Source: Mycolicibacterium arenosum (GTDB lineage Bacteria; Actinomycetota; Actinomycetes; Mycobacteriales; Mycobacteriaceae). From it: a stretch of 64,000 nt of DNA. Below the pieces are notes generated by a model. The model saw only the letters and a list, made by a program, of their open reading frames with translations. It made no database searches and was not told the origin of the DNA. The position numbers were made by a program, and so were the translations under genes. Shown in pieces: positions 9,305-16,409 of the stretch; the first letter of the stretch is position 1; every line of letters starts with the position of its first letter. Location of the stretch: positions 1 to 64,000 of the forward strand of contig NZ_JANDBD010000001.1 in assembly GCF_024320865.1 (NCBI RefSeq). Reading direction: 5' to 3'.

Positions 9305-9754
9305 TCATTGTGCGTTGCCCGCGGCGTTCACGATCGTGACCGTGCCCTGGGCTACGCAGACGGCTTTGTCTCCGTTGCTGATGTCGATGCGCGCTACTCC
9401 ACTGCGCTTGCCCAGTGACACGATGTCGGTGACGGCGACACACACCCCGCTGGACACGGGTCGCAGCAGGTTCAGCTTGAATTCGGTGGTGGCGACCCAT
9501 GATCCGGCCGGAATGACGGGGTAGAACACGACTCCGAGACAGTGGTCGACCATCGCCGATAGACATCCGCCGTGCAGGGTACCGAAGGGTGTGAGCAGTT
9601 CGGCGCGGGTTTCCATCTCTGCCACCAGCCGACCGGCGGCGAGTTCGGTGTGCCGAAAGCTCAGGAACGTCGACAGTCCACCCGCCGTGTTCGCCGATCT
9701 GAGCAGCTGGTCGGCGATCTGCTCATCGAAGTGCGCGAATGTCACTGCCACCAC
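9305..9754 (-). CDS. PaaI-family hotdog thioesterase
   Basis: A hotdog-fold acyl-CoA thioesterase of about 149 aa. The signature GTLHGGCLSAMVDHCLG is near residue 60, followed by a TEFKLNLLRPV strand and a final VAQGTVTIVN strand. It hydrolyses acyl-CoA, often an aryl- or medium-chain product of a catabolic route. The GTG at 9754 (or 9751) follows a purine-rich AAAGGGG site. The frame continues upstream, but that part is a remnant of another thioesterase (see 9761-9939). It lies between the P450 and the alpha/beta hydrolase in one transcript. Confidence 0.82.
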   Translation of the reverse strand: MVAVTFAHFDEQIADQLLRSANTAGGLSTFLSFRHTELAAGRLVAEMETRAELLTPFGTLHGGCLSAMVDHCLGVVFYPVIPAGSWVATTEFKLNLLRPVSSGVCVAVTDIVSLGKRSGVARIDISNGDKAVCVAQGTVTIVNAAGNAQ

Positions 9755-9760
9755 CAAGCC

Positions 9761-9939
9761 CCTTTCTCCTGTCCGGTCATGGGTTCGATCACCGTTCGAG
9801 CCTGCGAATCGTTTGAGCATGTCGCCGAATGCGCCGAATCCGCCGACGTCGCCGTGCGCGGCGGAGGGCTCGACCTCGACGGCGATGGACCTGGCCGTCG
9901 CGGTGAAGCACACGACGCGTCGTCGAAAAGGGGCACGGG
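9761..9939 (-). pseudogene. Relic of the C-terminus of a second PaaI-type thioesterase
   Basis: In frame with, and just upstream of, the thioesterase start is a segment encoding FTATARSIAV...AAHGDVGGFGAFGDMLKRF. It closely matches the C-terminal tail of the thioesterase at 14122-14637 (FTASAVFIVV...AAHGDVSAFGDLLEQF), but nothing of the hotdog core is present. It reads as the 3' stump of a deleted paralogue between the P450 and the intact thioesterase. A less likely alternative is a functional N-terminal extension of the downstream protein. Confidence 0.6.
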
Positions 9940-11136
9940 CTAGACCGGTGTGGTCCAAGTGATGGGCAGCGATGTGTAGCCGCGGATCGGCCCGGACCGC
10001 AGCCGCCGCGCCGATTCAAGATCGACCTCCCAGTCAGGCACCCTGTCCAACAACGCATCCAGAGCGATGCGGGCCTCCATCCGCGCCAGCGCCGCACCCA
10101 GACAGAAGTGAATGCCGCGACCGAAGGCGACCTGGTGCTCACTGGTGCGCTCGATGTCGAACACGTCCGGATCGGGGAAGGCACGCTCGTCGCGGTTGGC
10201 CGACCCGAACAACAGCAGCACCTTCTCACCTTGACGCATCGTCGTCTCGTGCAGGGTGACGTCGCAGGTCAGGGTTCGTGAAAGTCCCTGTGCAGGTGAG
10301 TCGTAACGCAGCAACTCCTCGACCGCAGGCCCCAACAGTGTTCGATCGGCGGCCAGGCGTCGGCGGGTTTGCCGATGCTGGGCCAGCACGACCGCGGAGT
10401 TCCCCAGCAGATTGGTGGTGGTCTCGTAGCCCGCGACGAGCAGCAGCGCGCAGAAGCCGAGGACTTCCTCGTCGGTCAGTCCGATCCCGTCGACTGTGGC
10501 GTTGGCCAACGCCGACATCAGGTCCTCGCGGGGGTTCTTGCGGCGGTCGGCGAGAAAGTCGGTGAAGTAGGCGTAGATCGCGGCGGCGGCGGTCAGTGCG
10601 TCGGTGGTTTGTCCGTGGTTGACGTCGACCTGGACCAGTTGGCTCGACCACACTCGGAACTGATCACGATCCGTGGCGGGAACGCCGAGCAGATCAGCGA
10701 TCACCGCGGCAGGCAAGATCGCGGCGAAGTCGGTCACGAAGTCCGCTGACCCCGACCCCTCGTCGAGCCGCTCGAACAACTCCGCGGCCATCTGTGTGAT
10801 GGCGCCCTGCAGCCCGGCCACCCGCCGGGGAGTGAACGCCCGGCTCACCAGGGCACGCAACTGGTCGTGGCGCGGAGGGTCCATCACGATCATCATCGGC
10901 AGGAACGAGCCGATGAAGTCCGATCCCGGCGGGGTGGGGAAGATGCCGTCCACCGAGGAGTACGTGCCGTGATCCAGTGCTGCGGCCTGGACGTCGGCGT
11001 GCCGGCTCAACACCCAGGTATGGGATTCCTCGGCGCGGTACACCGGAGCCGCGTCACGCAATAACCGATACGTCGGATAGGGGTCGTTGAGGATCGTGGC
11101 GTCGAACGGGTCGTAACGAATCTGCACCGAGACCAC
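9940..11136 (-). CDS. Cytochrome P450 (398 aa)
   Basis: Soluble bacterial P450 monooxygenase. Visible motifs: I-helix AGYETTTN (near residue 236), K-helix EELLRY (ExxR), and heme loop FGRGIHFCLG near residue 345 with the Cys thiolate ligand. The GTG at 11136 is chosen because AGGAGG lies 4 nt upstream. No ferredoxin gene is adjacent. It diverges from a TetR gene across a perfect 25-bp palindrome and leads the thioesterase-hydrolase transcript. The substrate is probably a lipid, steroid or xenobiotic, inferred from the context. Confidence 0.93.
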   Translation of the reverse strand: MVSVQIRYDPFDATILNDPYPTYRLLRDAAPVYRAEESHTWVLSRHADVQAAALDHGTYSSVDGIFPTPPGSDFIGSFLPMMIVMDPPRHDQLRALVSRAFTPRRVAGLQGAITQMAAELFERLDEGSGSADFVTDFAAILPAAVIADLLGVPATDRDQFRVWSSQLVQVDVNHGQTTDALTAAAAIYAYFTDFLADRRKNPREDLMSALANATVDGIGLTDEEVLGFCALLLVAGYETTTNLLGNSAVVLAQHRQTRRRLAADRTLLGPAVEELLRYDSPAQGLSRTLTCDVTLHETTMRQGEKVLLLFGSANRDERAFPDPDVFDIERTSEHQVAFGRGIHFCLGAALARMEARIALDALLDRVPDWEVDLESARRLRSGPIRGYTSLPITWTTPV

Positions 11137-11162
11137 AAGACCTCCTACCATCAAAGTAACGA

Positions 11163-11187
11163 CGGTTTAGACTGGCAGTCTAAACCG
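11163..11187. promoter_or_regulatory. Perfect 25-bp palindromic TetR operator
   Basis: Two perfect 12-bp arms (CGGTTTAGACTG and its complement) around a single central base, midway between the divergent P450 (start 11136) and TetR (start 11210) genes. It would cover both promoters, so the TetR protein probably represses both its own operon and the P450 operon. Confidence 0.85.
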
Positions 11188-11209
11188 GCCGAACGGGACA
11201 GGTGGGGCA

Positions 11210-11806
11210 ATGCGCAAGATTCCACGTCAGATCTCTGACCGGCTTCCCGCCGCGGCGGACTTGTTCGCCGAGAAGGGGCTCAACGACTCCAAGATCGAAG
11301 ACGTCGCCGCGGTGACCGGTGTGCCGAAAGCGACGCTGTACTACTACTTCGCCGGCAAAGAGGACATCCTTGCCTTCCTGCTCGAAGACCTCCTCAAGGA
11401 CATCTCCGATGCCGTGACCACGATCGTGAACACCGACGGCACCGGTGCCGAACGCCTCGAACTCGTCATCCGCGCACAACTGCGGGCAATGGCGCAGCGG
11501 CCAGCGGTATGCCGTGCACTCATCGGCGAACTGGGACGAGCGGCCCGCATGCCGGCCATCGCCGAGATGATCAATACCGCCTACCAACAACCCGTCGAAA
11601 CTCTGCTCGTCGAAGGGGCCCGCGACGGATCCCTCGTCGCTCAGCCCGATGCACGATCGACGTCCATTGCGCTGTTCGGCGCGGTCACCATCAATGCACT
11701 CATGTACCTGGTCACCGGTAACCACCTCGACGAGACGGTGGTCGCCGGCACCCTCAGCGCCGTCATGTTCGACGGCCTGCGCCCGCGCACAGGAGACCAG
11801 TCATGA
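11210..11806 (+). CDS. TetR-family regulator, divergent from P450
   Basis: 198 aa. N-terminal helix-turn-helix KIEDVAAVTGVPKATLYYYF (residues about 27-46), then a helical ligand-binding domain. ATG 11210 has an AGGTGGGG site. The stop overlaps the next start (ATGA), so the downstream F420-dependent oxidoreductase is co-translated. The palindrome at 11163-11187 is its likely operator. Confidence 0.92.
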   Translation: MRKIPRQISDRLPAAADLFAEKGLNDSKIEDVAAVTGVPKATLYYYFAGKEDILAFLLEDLLKDISDAVTTIVNTDGTGAERLELVIRAQLRAMAQRPAVCRALIGELGRAARMPAIAEMINTAYQQPVETLLVEGARDGSLVAQPDARSTSIALFGAVTINALMYLVTGNHLDETVVAGTLSAVMFDGLRPRTGDQS

Positions 11807-12853
11807 GCACCTACGGCCTGTCGGTTCTCGGCGCGGATTTGAAGTCACTGGCCCAGACCGCCCAGGCCGCCGATGCGGCCGGGTTCGACGCCGTATGGGC
11901 CTCGGTAGTTCTACTCCCGGTCCGGATCGATCTCCATGGCCGCGATGGCCAACAGCACACAGAACTGCCGGATCGGTTCCTCCATTCTCTACGCCGTCGG
12001 CCGAAGCCCCCTGGTGCTGGCCACCGAGGCACGCGATCTCGACGAACTCTCCAACCGACGACTGGTACTCGGCATCGGCAACGGCACCAAACGGATGATG
12101 AGCGACTGGCACGGCGTGCCCGACACCTCCGCACCCGCCCTGCGGATGGAAGAACTGGTGATGCTGCTGCGCCGGATATGGAACCTGCATGAAGGCCCGA
12201 TCCATCACGAGGGCCGTTTCTACAGAATGAATCTCACCCCGACCGGCGACGTGGGACCCTCCAGCCGGCCGATCCCGATCGTCACTGCCGGTGTCCGGCC
12301 CCGGATGTGCGAGGCGGCCGGGCGGGTGGCCGACGGCCTGGCCGGACATCCCCTGTTCACCACCACCTACGTCGAGGAGATCGTCCGGCCCGCTATCGCC
12401 CGGGGTGCCGCGCACACCGGCCGCGACCCCAATGACGTGGAAATCATTTCCATGGTGATGTGCGCCATCCACGACGACGCCGAGGTTGCCAGGCGCGAAC
12501 TGGCGCAGCAGATTGCGTTCTACTCCTCGGTCAAATCCTACGAGACGGTACTCGATGTGAACGGATTCGCCAGCGAAGGCCGAACCATCCGGGAAGCATT
12601 CGCCCAGCGCGATTTCCCGGCGATGTTCGCCGCGGTGTCCGACGAGATGATCGACACCATGGGCGTCGCCGGGACGGCACACGAAGTCCGTGAACAACTG
12701 AGACGCTACGACGGCGTCCTCGACCACATCATGCTGTATTCACCGTCGGTCGGCATCGCTGCGGAACGCGTGCAGCAAAACGTCGACAGCATCATCGGGG
12801 AATGCTCGCCCGCCTCGATGTCGCGAGGGCGGTCCGGTCCACGTTCAACCTGA
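11803..12853 (+). pseudogene. LLM-class F420-dependent oxidoreductase, frameshifted
   Basis: Luciferase-like monooxygenase family. The first 34 codons read MSTYGLSVLG...FDAVWAS. An extra T at about 11906 then shifts the frame: removing it gives WAS-EFYSRSGSISMAAM and the full protein to 12853 (ATEARDLDELSNRRLVLGIG, PIPIVTAGVRPRM, AAERVQQNVDSI). Either a single-base disruption or a sequencing error. The intact enzyme would be about 350 aa and use F420 to reduce or oxidise a substrate of the P450 cluster. It is translationally coupled to the TetR gene. Confidence 0.85.
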
Positions 12854-12901
12854 TCCACGCATTGCCGCCCACGTCGACCCGTCGCCGCGTCCGCGGCCGC
12901 A

Positions 12902-13375
12902 TCAGTGGCTCTGCCGCGCCGACCCCGCCGATGATTGCGTGGCGCTGTTGACGATGTTGACGATGTTGGCGTCGTCGGTGTCGGGGAGGTCATGGCGGAC
13001 CACGCGAACCCGTCCTTGAGGTAGGCAGGCCATGTAGCCGTGGCGCATGCCGTAGAGTTCCCACGCTGTCTGTTCAGTGTCGGGATCGACATCGATGCGA
13101 TGTCCGCGCGAGAAGCTCAGGTGTAGTCCTCCATCGTCGCTAGAACAGGCCTGGGTGCACACTGCGCCGGCGAGGTTCAGCAGTGGGCGTTCGTGGGTCG
13201 CGATCCTGAGGGGGTCAATGCGCACCGCCTCGATGGGGTAGGTGTCGACGGCCGGAAGGGTCAATAGCAGGGGGCAGGAGATGACGATTTCGTTGTAGTC
13301 ATCGAAATCCAGAACCAGGCCGCCATGCAGCGAGAGGCGTTGTACGACAAGGTTTTCGATCCATTGGGTGTACAT
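12902..13375 (-). CDS. Small conserved actinobacterial protein (DUF6188-like, tentative)
   Basis: 157 aa with no signal peptide or membrane helix. The sequence alternates beta-rich segments (VVQRLSLHGGLVLDFDDYNEIVI, shown here only as a pattern of alternating hydrophobics) and a conserved acidic core. It resembles mycobacterial proteins of unknown function labelled DUF6188, which I recall but cannot verify here. ATG 13375 is chosen; an ATG at 13396 is in frame. A CGATAC-N5-GTATCG operator identical in design to the mmpL one lies about 62 nt upstream. Confidence 0.65.
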   Translation of the reverse strand: MYTQWIENLVVQRLSLHGGLVLDFDDYNEIVISCPLLLTLPAVDTYPIEAVRIDPLRIATHERPLLNLAGAVCTQACSSDDGGLHLSFSRGHRIDVDPDTEQTAWELYGMRHGYMACLPQGRVRVVRHDLPDTDDANIVNIVNSATQSSAGSARQSH

Positions 13376-13436
13376 GGCAGTCTCTTTTCGACGCATCGTT
13401 GAGCCGTATCCCCAAAGAGTACGCTAAGTAGCGCTG

Positions 13437-13453
13437 CGATACCAGTAGTATCG
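13437..13453. promoter_or_regulatory. Second copy of the CGATAC-N5-GTATCG operator
   Basis: Perfect 6-bp arms with a 5-nt spacer, directly after the TetR stop codon and upstream of the gene that starts at 13375. GTAGCG precedes it, as it does at the mmpL copy (6349). This suggests co-regulation of the two genes. Confidence 0.6.
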
Positions 13454-14125
13454 TTATCGGTTGGCGGTGGGCCGAGCGGCGTTGGTCACGACGCGCCTGG
13501 TGGCTCGGTCAATGCGGTCGCGGGTGTCGGCGGCTGTCGCGCGGTCGCCGCTGAAGGCCACGAGGTTGGCCAACCAGATGTCGGAGATGACCCCAGCGAC
13601 GTGCAGATCGGCGGGGGTGGGTTCGCCGCCCCTGAGCGTGCGGGCTAGCAGGATCTGGATCTCATCGGCCGCGCGGTCGAGTTCCGCGGCGGCGCGGGTG
13701 TCTGCGACGGCGAAGGCCCGTGTCATGGCCGTCGTCAGCCATGGGTCGCGCTGCCAGCGGTCATGCAGATGTGCGGTGAGCCGTTCGAGCCGTTCCAGCG
13801 GTGTGCCCTCACCACCCGCCCAGTCGCCGGCCGAGTCGAGTCGACGGAACTCGCGCGTCAGCGCTGCTACCAGCAAGTGGGTTTTCGCCGGGAAATAGCG
13901 GTAAAGCGTGCCGACGGCGATGCCGACCCGCTCGGCAACCGTCCGCATCTGAACCGCCTCGTAACCACCCGCCGCGGCCACGGCCAAAGCTGCATCCAGA
14001 ATCGTTTCCCGGCGCCGTGCGGAGGCGCGTGAACGCGACGCGTTAGCGGCCCGCTTCTCTGTAGCGACCGAGTTCGCTTCCGAAGGCAGGGTTTTCCCGC
14101 GGCTGCGCGCCTGAGGGAAAGTCAT
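13454..14125 (-). CDS. KstR-like TetR regulator
   Basis: 223 aa. The DNA-binding part (GGYEAVQMRTVAERVGIAVG, then TLYRYFPAKTHLLVAAL) is strikingly close to KstR, the cholesterol-catabolism repressor of mycobacteria, and the ligand domain also matches its pattern (LTTAMTRAFAVADTRAAAEL, ISDIWLANLVAF). An Arg/Ala-rich N-terminal extension of about 35 residues is extra. The ATG overlaps the thioesterase stop (ATGA), so they are one operon. This is likely a paralogue controlling a sterol- or acyl-CoA-responsive local set, not KstR itself; that is inferred. Confidence 0.88.
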   Translation of the reverse strand: MTFPQARSRGKTLPSEANSVATEKRAANASRSRASARRRETILDAALAVAAAGGYEAVQMRTVAERVGIAVGTLYRYFPAKTHLLVAALTREFRRLDSAGDWAGGEGTPLERLERLTAHLHDRWQRDPWLTTAMTRAFAVADTRAAAELDRAADEIQILLARTLRGGEPTPADLHVAGVISDIWLANLVAFSGDRATAADTRDRIDRATRRVVTNAARPTANR

Positions 14126-14637
14126 GACGGCCCCGGGTCCAGACCGCCGCGGCGCGAGAACTGCTCCAGAAGATCGCCGAAAGCGCTGACATCGCCGTGT
14201 GCGGCGAAGTGCTCAGGGCTGACGACAATGAACACTGCACTGGCGGTGAAGCGGGCGATCCCGCCCTCACCCGTGCCTGTCGCCGTGACATGCAGCGCCC
14301 GCCCTTCACGAGAGACGATGTGGGCAGTAATCCGGTGGGTCTGATGCAGCGGCACCGGCCGCAAATATTCGACCGTCAGGGTGCGGGTCACCGCCGGGGT
14401 GCCGGCGATCCACAACGTGAAGCCCAGGACGTCATCACAGGCGGCGGCCACTGCCCCGCCATGAGCCAGGCCCGGGGCCCCCATATGGCGCTCGTCGAAC
14501 GTCACATCGGTGTACACCGCGTCGCCGCTGCGATGCACCACCAACCGCAGTCCGTGGGGGTTGTCCGGGCCGCAACCCATGCAGGTCGTGGTGTGCGAGG
14601 GTAGCCGCTCCGGCGGCAACACGCTTTCGGGCACCAT
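14122..14637 (-). CDS. PaaI-family hotdog thioesterase, KstR-like operon
   Basis: 171 aa. N-terminal CMGCGPDNPHGL, then the catalytic-helix segment APGLAHGGAVAAACDDVLGF, and later RTLTVEYLRPVPL and ARFTASAVFIVV strands. It ends with a tail containing AAHGDVSAFGDLLEQF that also survives in the relic at 9761-9939. It is a likely acyl-CoA thioesterase. ATG 14637 has GGAGG 5 nt upstream. It is first in a two-gene operon with the KstR-like regulator and diverges from a TetR gene. Confidence 0.88.
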   Translation of the reverse strand: MVPESVLPPERLPSHTTTCMGCGPDNPHGLRLVVHRSGDAVYTDVTFDERHMGAPGLAHGGAVAAACDDVLGFTLWIAGTPAVTRTLTVEYLRPVPLHQTHRITAHIVSREGRALHVTATGTGEGGIARFTASAVFIVVSPEHFAAHGDVSAFGDLLEQFSRRGGLDPGPS

Positions 14638-14681
14638 CACCCTCCAATACGAGCGGTTTCGCTGCGCTACCGTTAGTACCA

Positions 14682-14699
14682 CACTGCTAGACTGCAGTG
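14682..14699. promoter_or_regulatory. Inverted repeat in divergent thioesterase/TetR promoter
   Basis: CACTGC and GCAGTG arms with a 6-nt spacer, between starts 14637 and 14737. It contains TAGACTG, the same heptamer as the half-site of the 11163 palindrome. Candidate TetR operator. Confidence 0.45.
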
Positions 14700-14736
14700 A
14701 CAGCATCGCGTGAAGATCGGCCGCCGAGGTGAAAGA

Positions 14737-15429
14737 GTGAGCGACAGCCAGTCAGTGCCAGTCCCTGACGACGACGTGGACCCTCGGCGCATCCGGTCAC
14801 GCACCCGGCTGCTGGATGCTGCTGCAACGCTACTGAGCACCGGTGGGGTGGAAGCAGTCACTATCGATGCCGTCACCAAAGCATCCAAAGTGGCCCGAAC
14901 CACGCTGTACCGCCACTTCCACAGTTCGTCGCATTTACTCGCAGCCACGTTCGAACGCCTACTTCCACAAGTGACCACTCCGGCACCGACCAGCGGACCC
15001 CTCCGTGAGCAGCTGATCGAACTGCTCAGCCGCCAAGCCGCCCTTTTCAACGACGCACCGCTGCATGTCACGACACTCGCGTGGCTCTCATTGGGGCCCA
15101 CCGGCTCCAATAACGATGCTGATGACCGCCACACATCGGGCGCGTTACGGGCTCGAGTCGTTGACCAGTACCGTGAACCGTTTGACGCCATACTCACCAG
15201 CCCGAGAGCACAAGCCGAACTTGACGGCTTCGACCGGGAACTGGCGCTCTGCCAACTCGTCGGACCACTCGCCTTCGCCCGAATGACTGGGATTCGCACC
15301 ATCACCCACAATGACTGCGCGAACATCGTCGATGACTTTCTCGCCGCACACCGCAAGACCGACAGCGACGCCAAAGAGTCGAAGATCTCAACCAAGCAGA
15401 CGGGCCGCCCCGCGCGTCTAGCTCGGTAG
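14737..15429 (+). CDS. TetR-family regulator
   Basis: 230 aa. Helix-turn-helix at residues about 40-60 (TIDAVTKASKVARTTLYRHF), followed by a helical domain with the pattern of a TetR_C ligand domain. The GTG at 14737 follows GAGGTGAAAG; an upstream in-frame GTG at 14710 lacks such a site. It diverges from the thioesterase/KstR-like operon. It is the last gene before the integrative element. Confidence 0.88.
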   Translation: MSDSQSVPVPDDDVDPRRIRSRTRLLDAAATLLSTGGVEAVTIDAVTKASKVARTTLYRHFHSSSHLLAATFERLLPQVTTPAPTSGPLREQLIELLSRQAALFNDAPLHVTTLAWLSLGPTGSNNDADDRHTSGALRARVVDQYREPFDAILTSPRAQAELDGFDRELALCQLVGPLAFARMTGIRTITHNDCANIVDDFLAAHRKTDSDAKESKISTKQTGRPARLAR

Positions 15430-15440
15430 GCACAACGAAA

Positions 15441-15647
15441 TCACAACGTCCAGCCGGCTGGTATTCGGGCTCTTTTCGCCTTCTCGCAAATCGCGTCGGC
15501 GATGGCATCGAAGGGCCGTTCGGCGCCGTCATCGGCGAGGCCGTGTGCGCAGATTCCATGGGCATCCGCGTGACGATTCGTGCCGGCAAAGTGAGTGCAC
15601 CACCCCAGTGTTCGGACCGCCGTTTCCCGCGTTGAGAACTCTTCCCC
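15441..15647 (-). pseudogene. Start-less open frame, possible truncated gene
   Basis: The minus strand is open from a TAG near 15650 to a TGA at 15441 and would encode about 67 residues ending FDAIADAICEKAKRARIPAGWTL-like sequence, with a Cys/His-rich part (GWCTHFAG, HADAHGICAHG). It has no ATG, GTG or TTG at its beginning. It may be the 3' stump of a gene at the left edge of the element. The rest of the 544-bp gap holds only the box at 15918 and a 12-bp palindrome at 15450-15461. Confidence 0.35.
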
Positions 15648-15917
15648 CTACGTCCGTGAGGTGTCTCGCAGGCAACTCCTCCCATCCGCGGTCTCGCACT
15701 GCTTGGGGCGCGGGGTGTCCGCGCCGAGGATCTTTACCCGAATATCGTCCGTCGTTGAATGATCGTGCTGGCCCCGGAGTGCAAGAGGTGTGTGCCTGTC
15801 TGGCCGTTGCCGCTTGGCCGTGCGTGAAGGCGGCAACACGCCCTCGGAAACGGCACGTCGGGATCACGTGCGGTTGAGTAGCCCTCGGGGAGCCTGTCGT
15901 TGGCTCGCTTTACTTTG

Positions 15918-15973
15918 GGCGAATATGGCTGTGGTGGTGGCCGCCGACAGGAGCGGGGTCCTATCGTTCGGCC
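15918..15973 (+). promoter_or_regulatory. 23-bp box plus leaderless promoter, copy 1
   Basis: Box at 15918-15940 (GGCGAATAT followed by GGCTGTGGTGGTGG). Then 21 nt, a -10-like TATCGT at 15962-15967, 6 nt, and the GTG start at 15974. The same spacing is seen at copy 2. The -10 to start distance implies a leaderless mRNA. Confidence 0.65.
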
Positions 15974-16291
15974 GTGGATAGAAAAACGCGTACCGACAAT
16001 GCCGACGCCGAACGGGAGTTGGCCAATATGGCCGATGGCGTGATCCTCACACGTGCACTGGCTGGCGTTGCCGAGGTGCAAGTGTGGAAGCTCGAGACTC
16101 TCTCGGCGGCTGGCGATGACATCGATGACCATGAGCGCGTTGAGGCTTCGGCGGAACTCACCATGTCTCTGTGCACGTACAGCAAGCAGGTGAAGCAGAT
16201 GGTTGATTCCGGACAATCGTTGGCCGACATCGCCCACCTAACGGGCCTGGAAGTCGATGAGCTTCGGCTGGCTGTGTCGTACGCGCCTTGA
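15974..16291 (+). CDS. Small HTH-like protein of the integrative element (105 aa)
   Basis: Not recognised as a named family. A helical protein whose C-terminal part looks like a helix-turn-helix (MVDSGQSLADIAHLTGLEVDELRL, quoted as two halves: MVDSGQSLADIAHLT and GLEVDELRL). The N-terminal half is acidic. The GTG start sits 6 nt after a -10-like hexamer, so translation is probably leaderless. It shares its upstream 23-bp box with the next gene. A role as element regulator is inferred. Confidence 0.6.
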   Translation: MDRKTRTDNADAERELANMADGVILTRALAGVAEVQVWKLETLSAAGDDIDDHERVEASAELTMSLCTYSKQVKQMVDSGQSLADIAHLTGLEVDELRLAVSYAP

Positions 16292-16353
16292 CCGGTGGCT
16301 ACATAGGCCTCGGGGCTGTGCCTGTTGGCGAACGCACACGAATCTGGGTTGTA

Positions 16354-16409
16354 GGCGAATGTGGCTGTGGTGGTGGACTATTTCGTCCGTCGGTTCGTAG
16401 GTTGCAGGC
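16354..16409 (+). promoter_or_regulatory. 23-bp box plus leaderless promoter, copy 2
   Basis: Box at 16354-16376 (GGCGAATGT then GGCTGTGGTGGTGG), 21 nt, -10-like TAGGTT at 16398-16403, 6 nt, ATG at 16410. One base differs from copy 1 within 23, and the box-to-start distance is identical (33 nt). Confidence 0.65.

Noticed and set aside
15632..15662. Possible third MerR-type promoter (TTGAGA, 19 nt with CCTACGTCCG, TGAGGT)
   Set aside because: It has the right spacing, but no gene starts within 300 nt downstream and the spacer matches only partly. Probably chance.
15690..15712. Possible degenerate copy of the tRNA 3' end as left attachment site
   Set aside because: Only short blocks (GTCTC, CACTG, GGGGC) match and gaps are needed; not convincing as a direct repeat.
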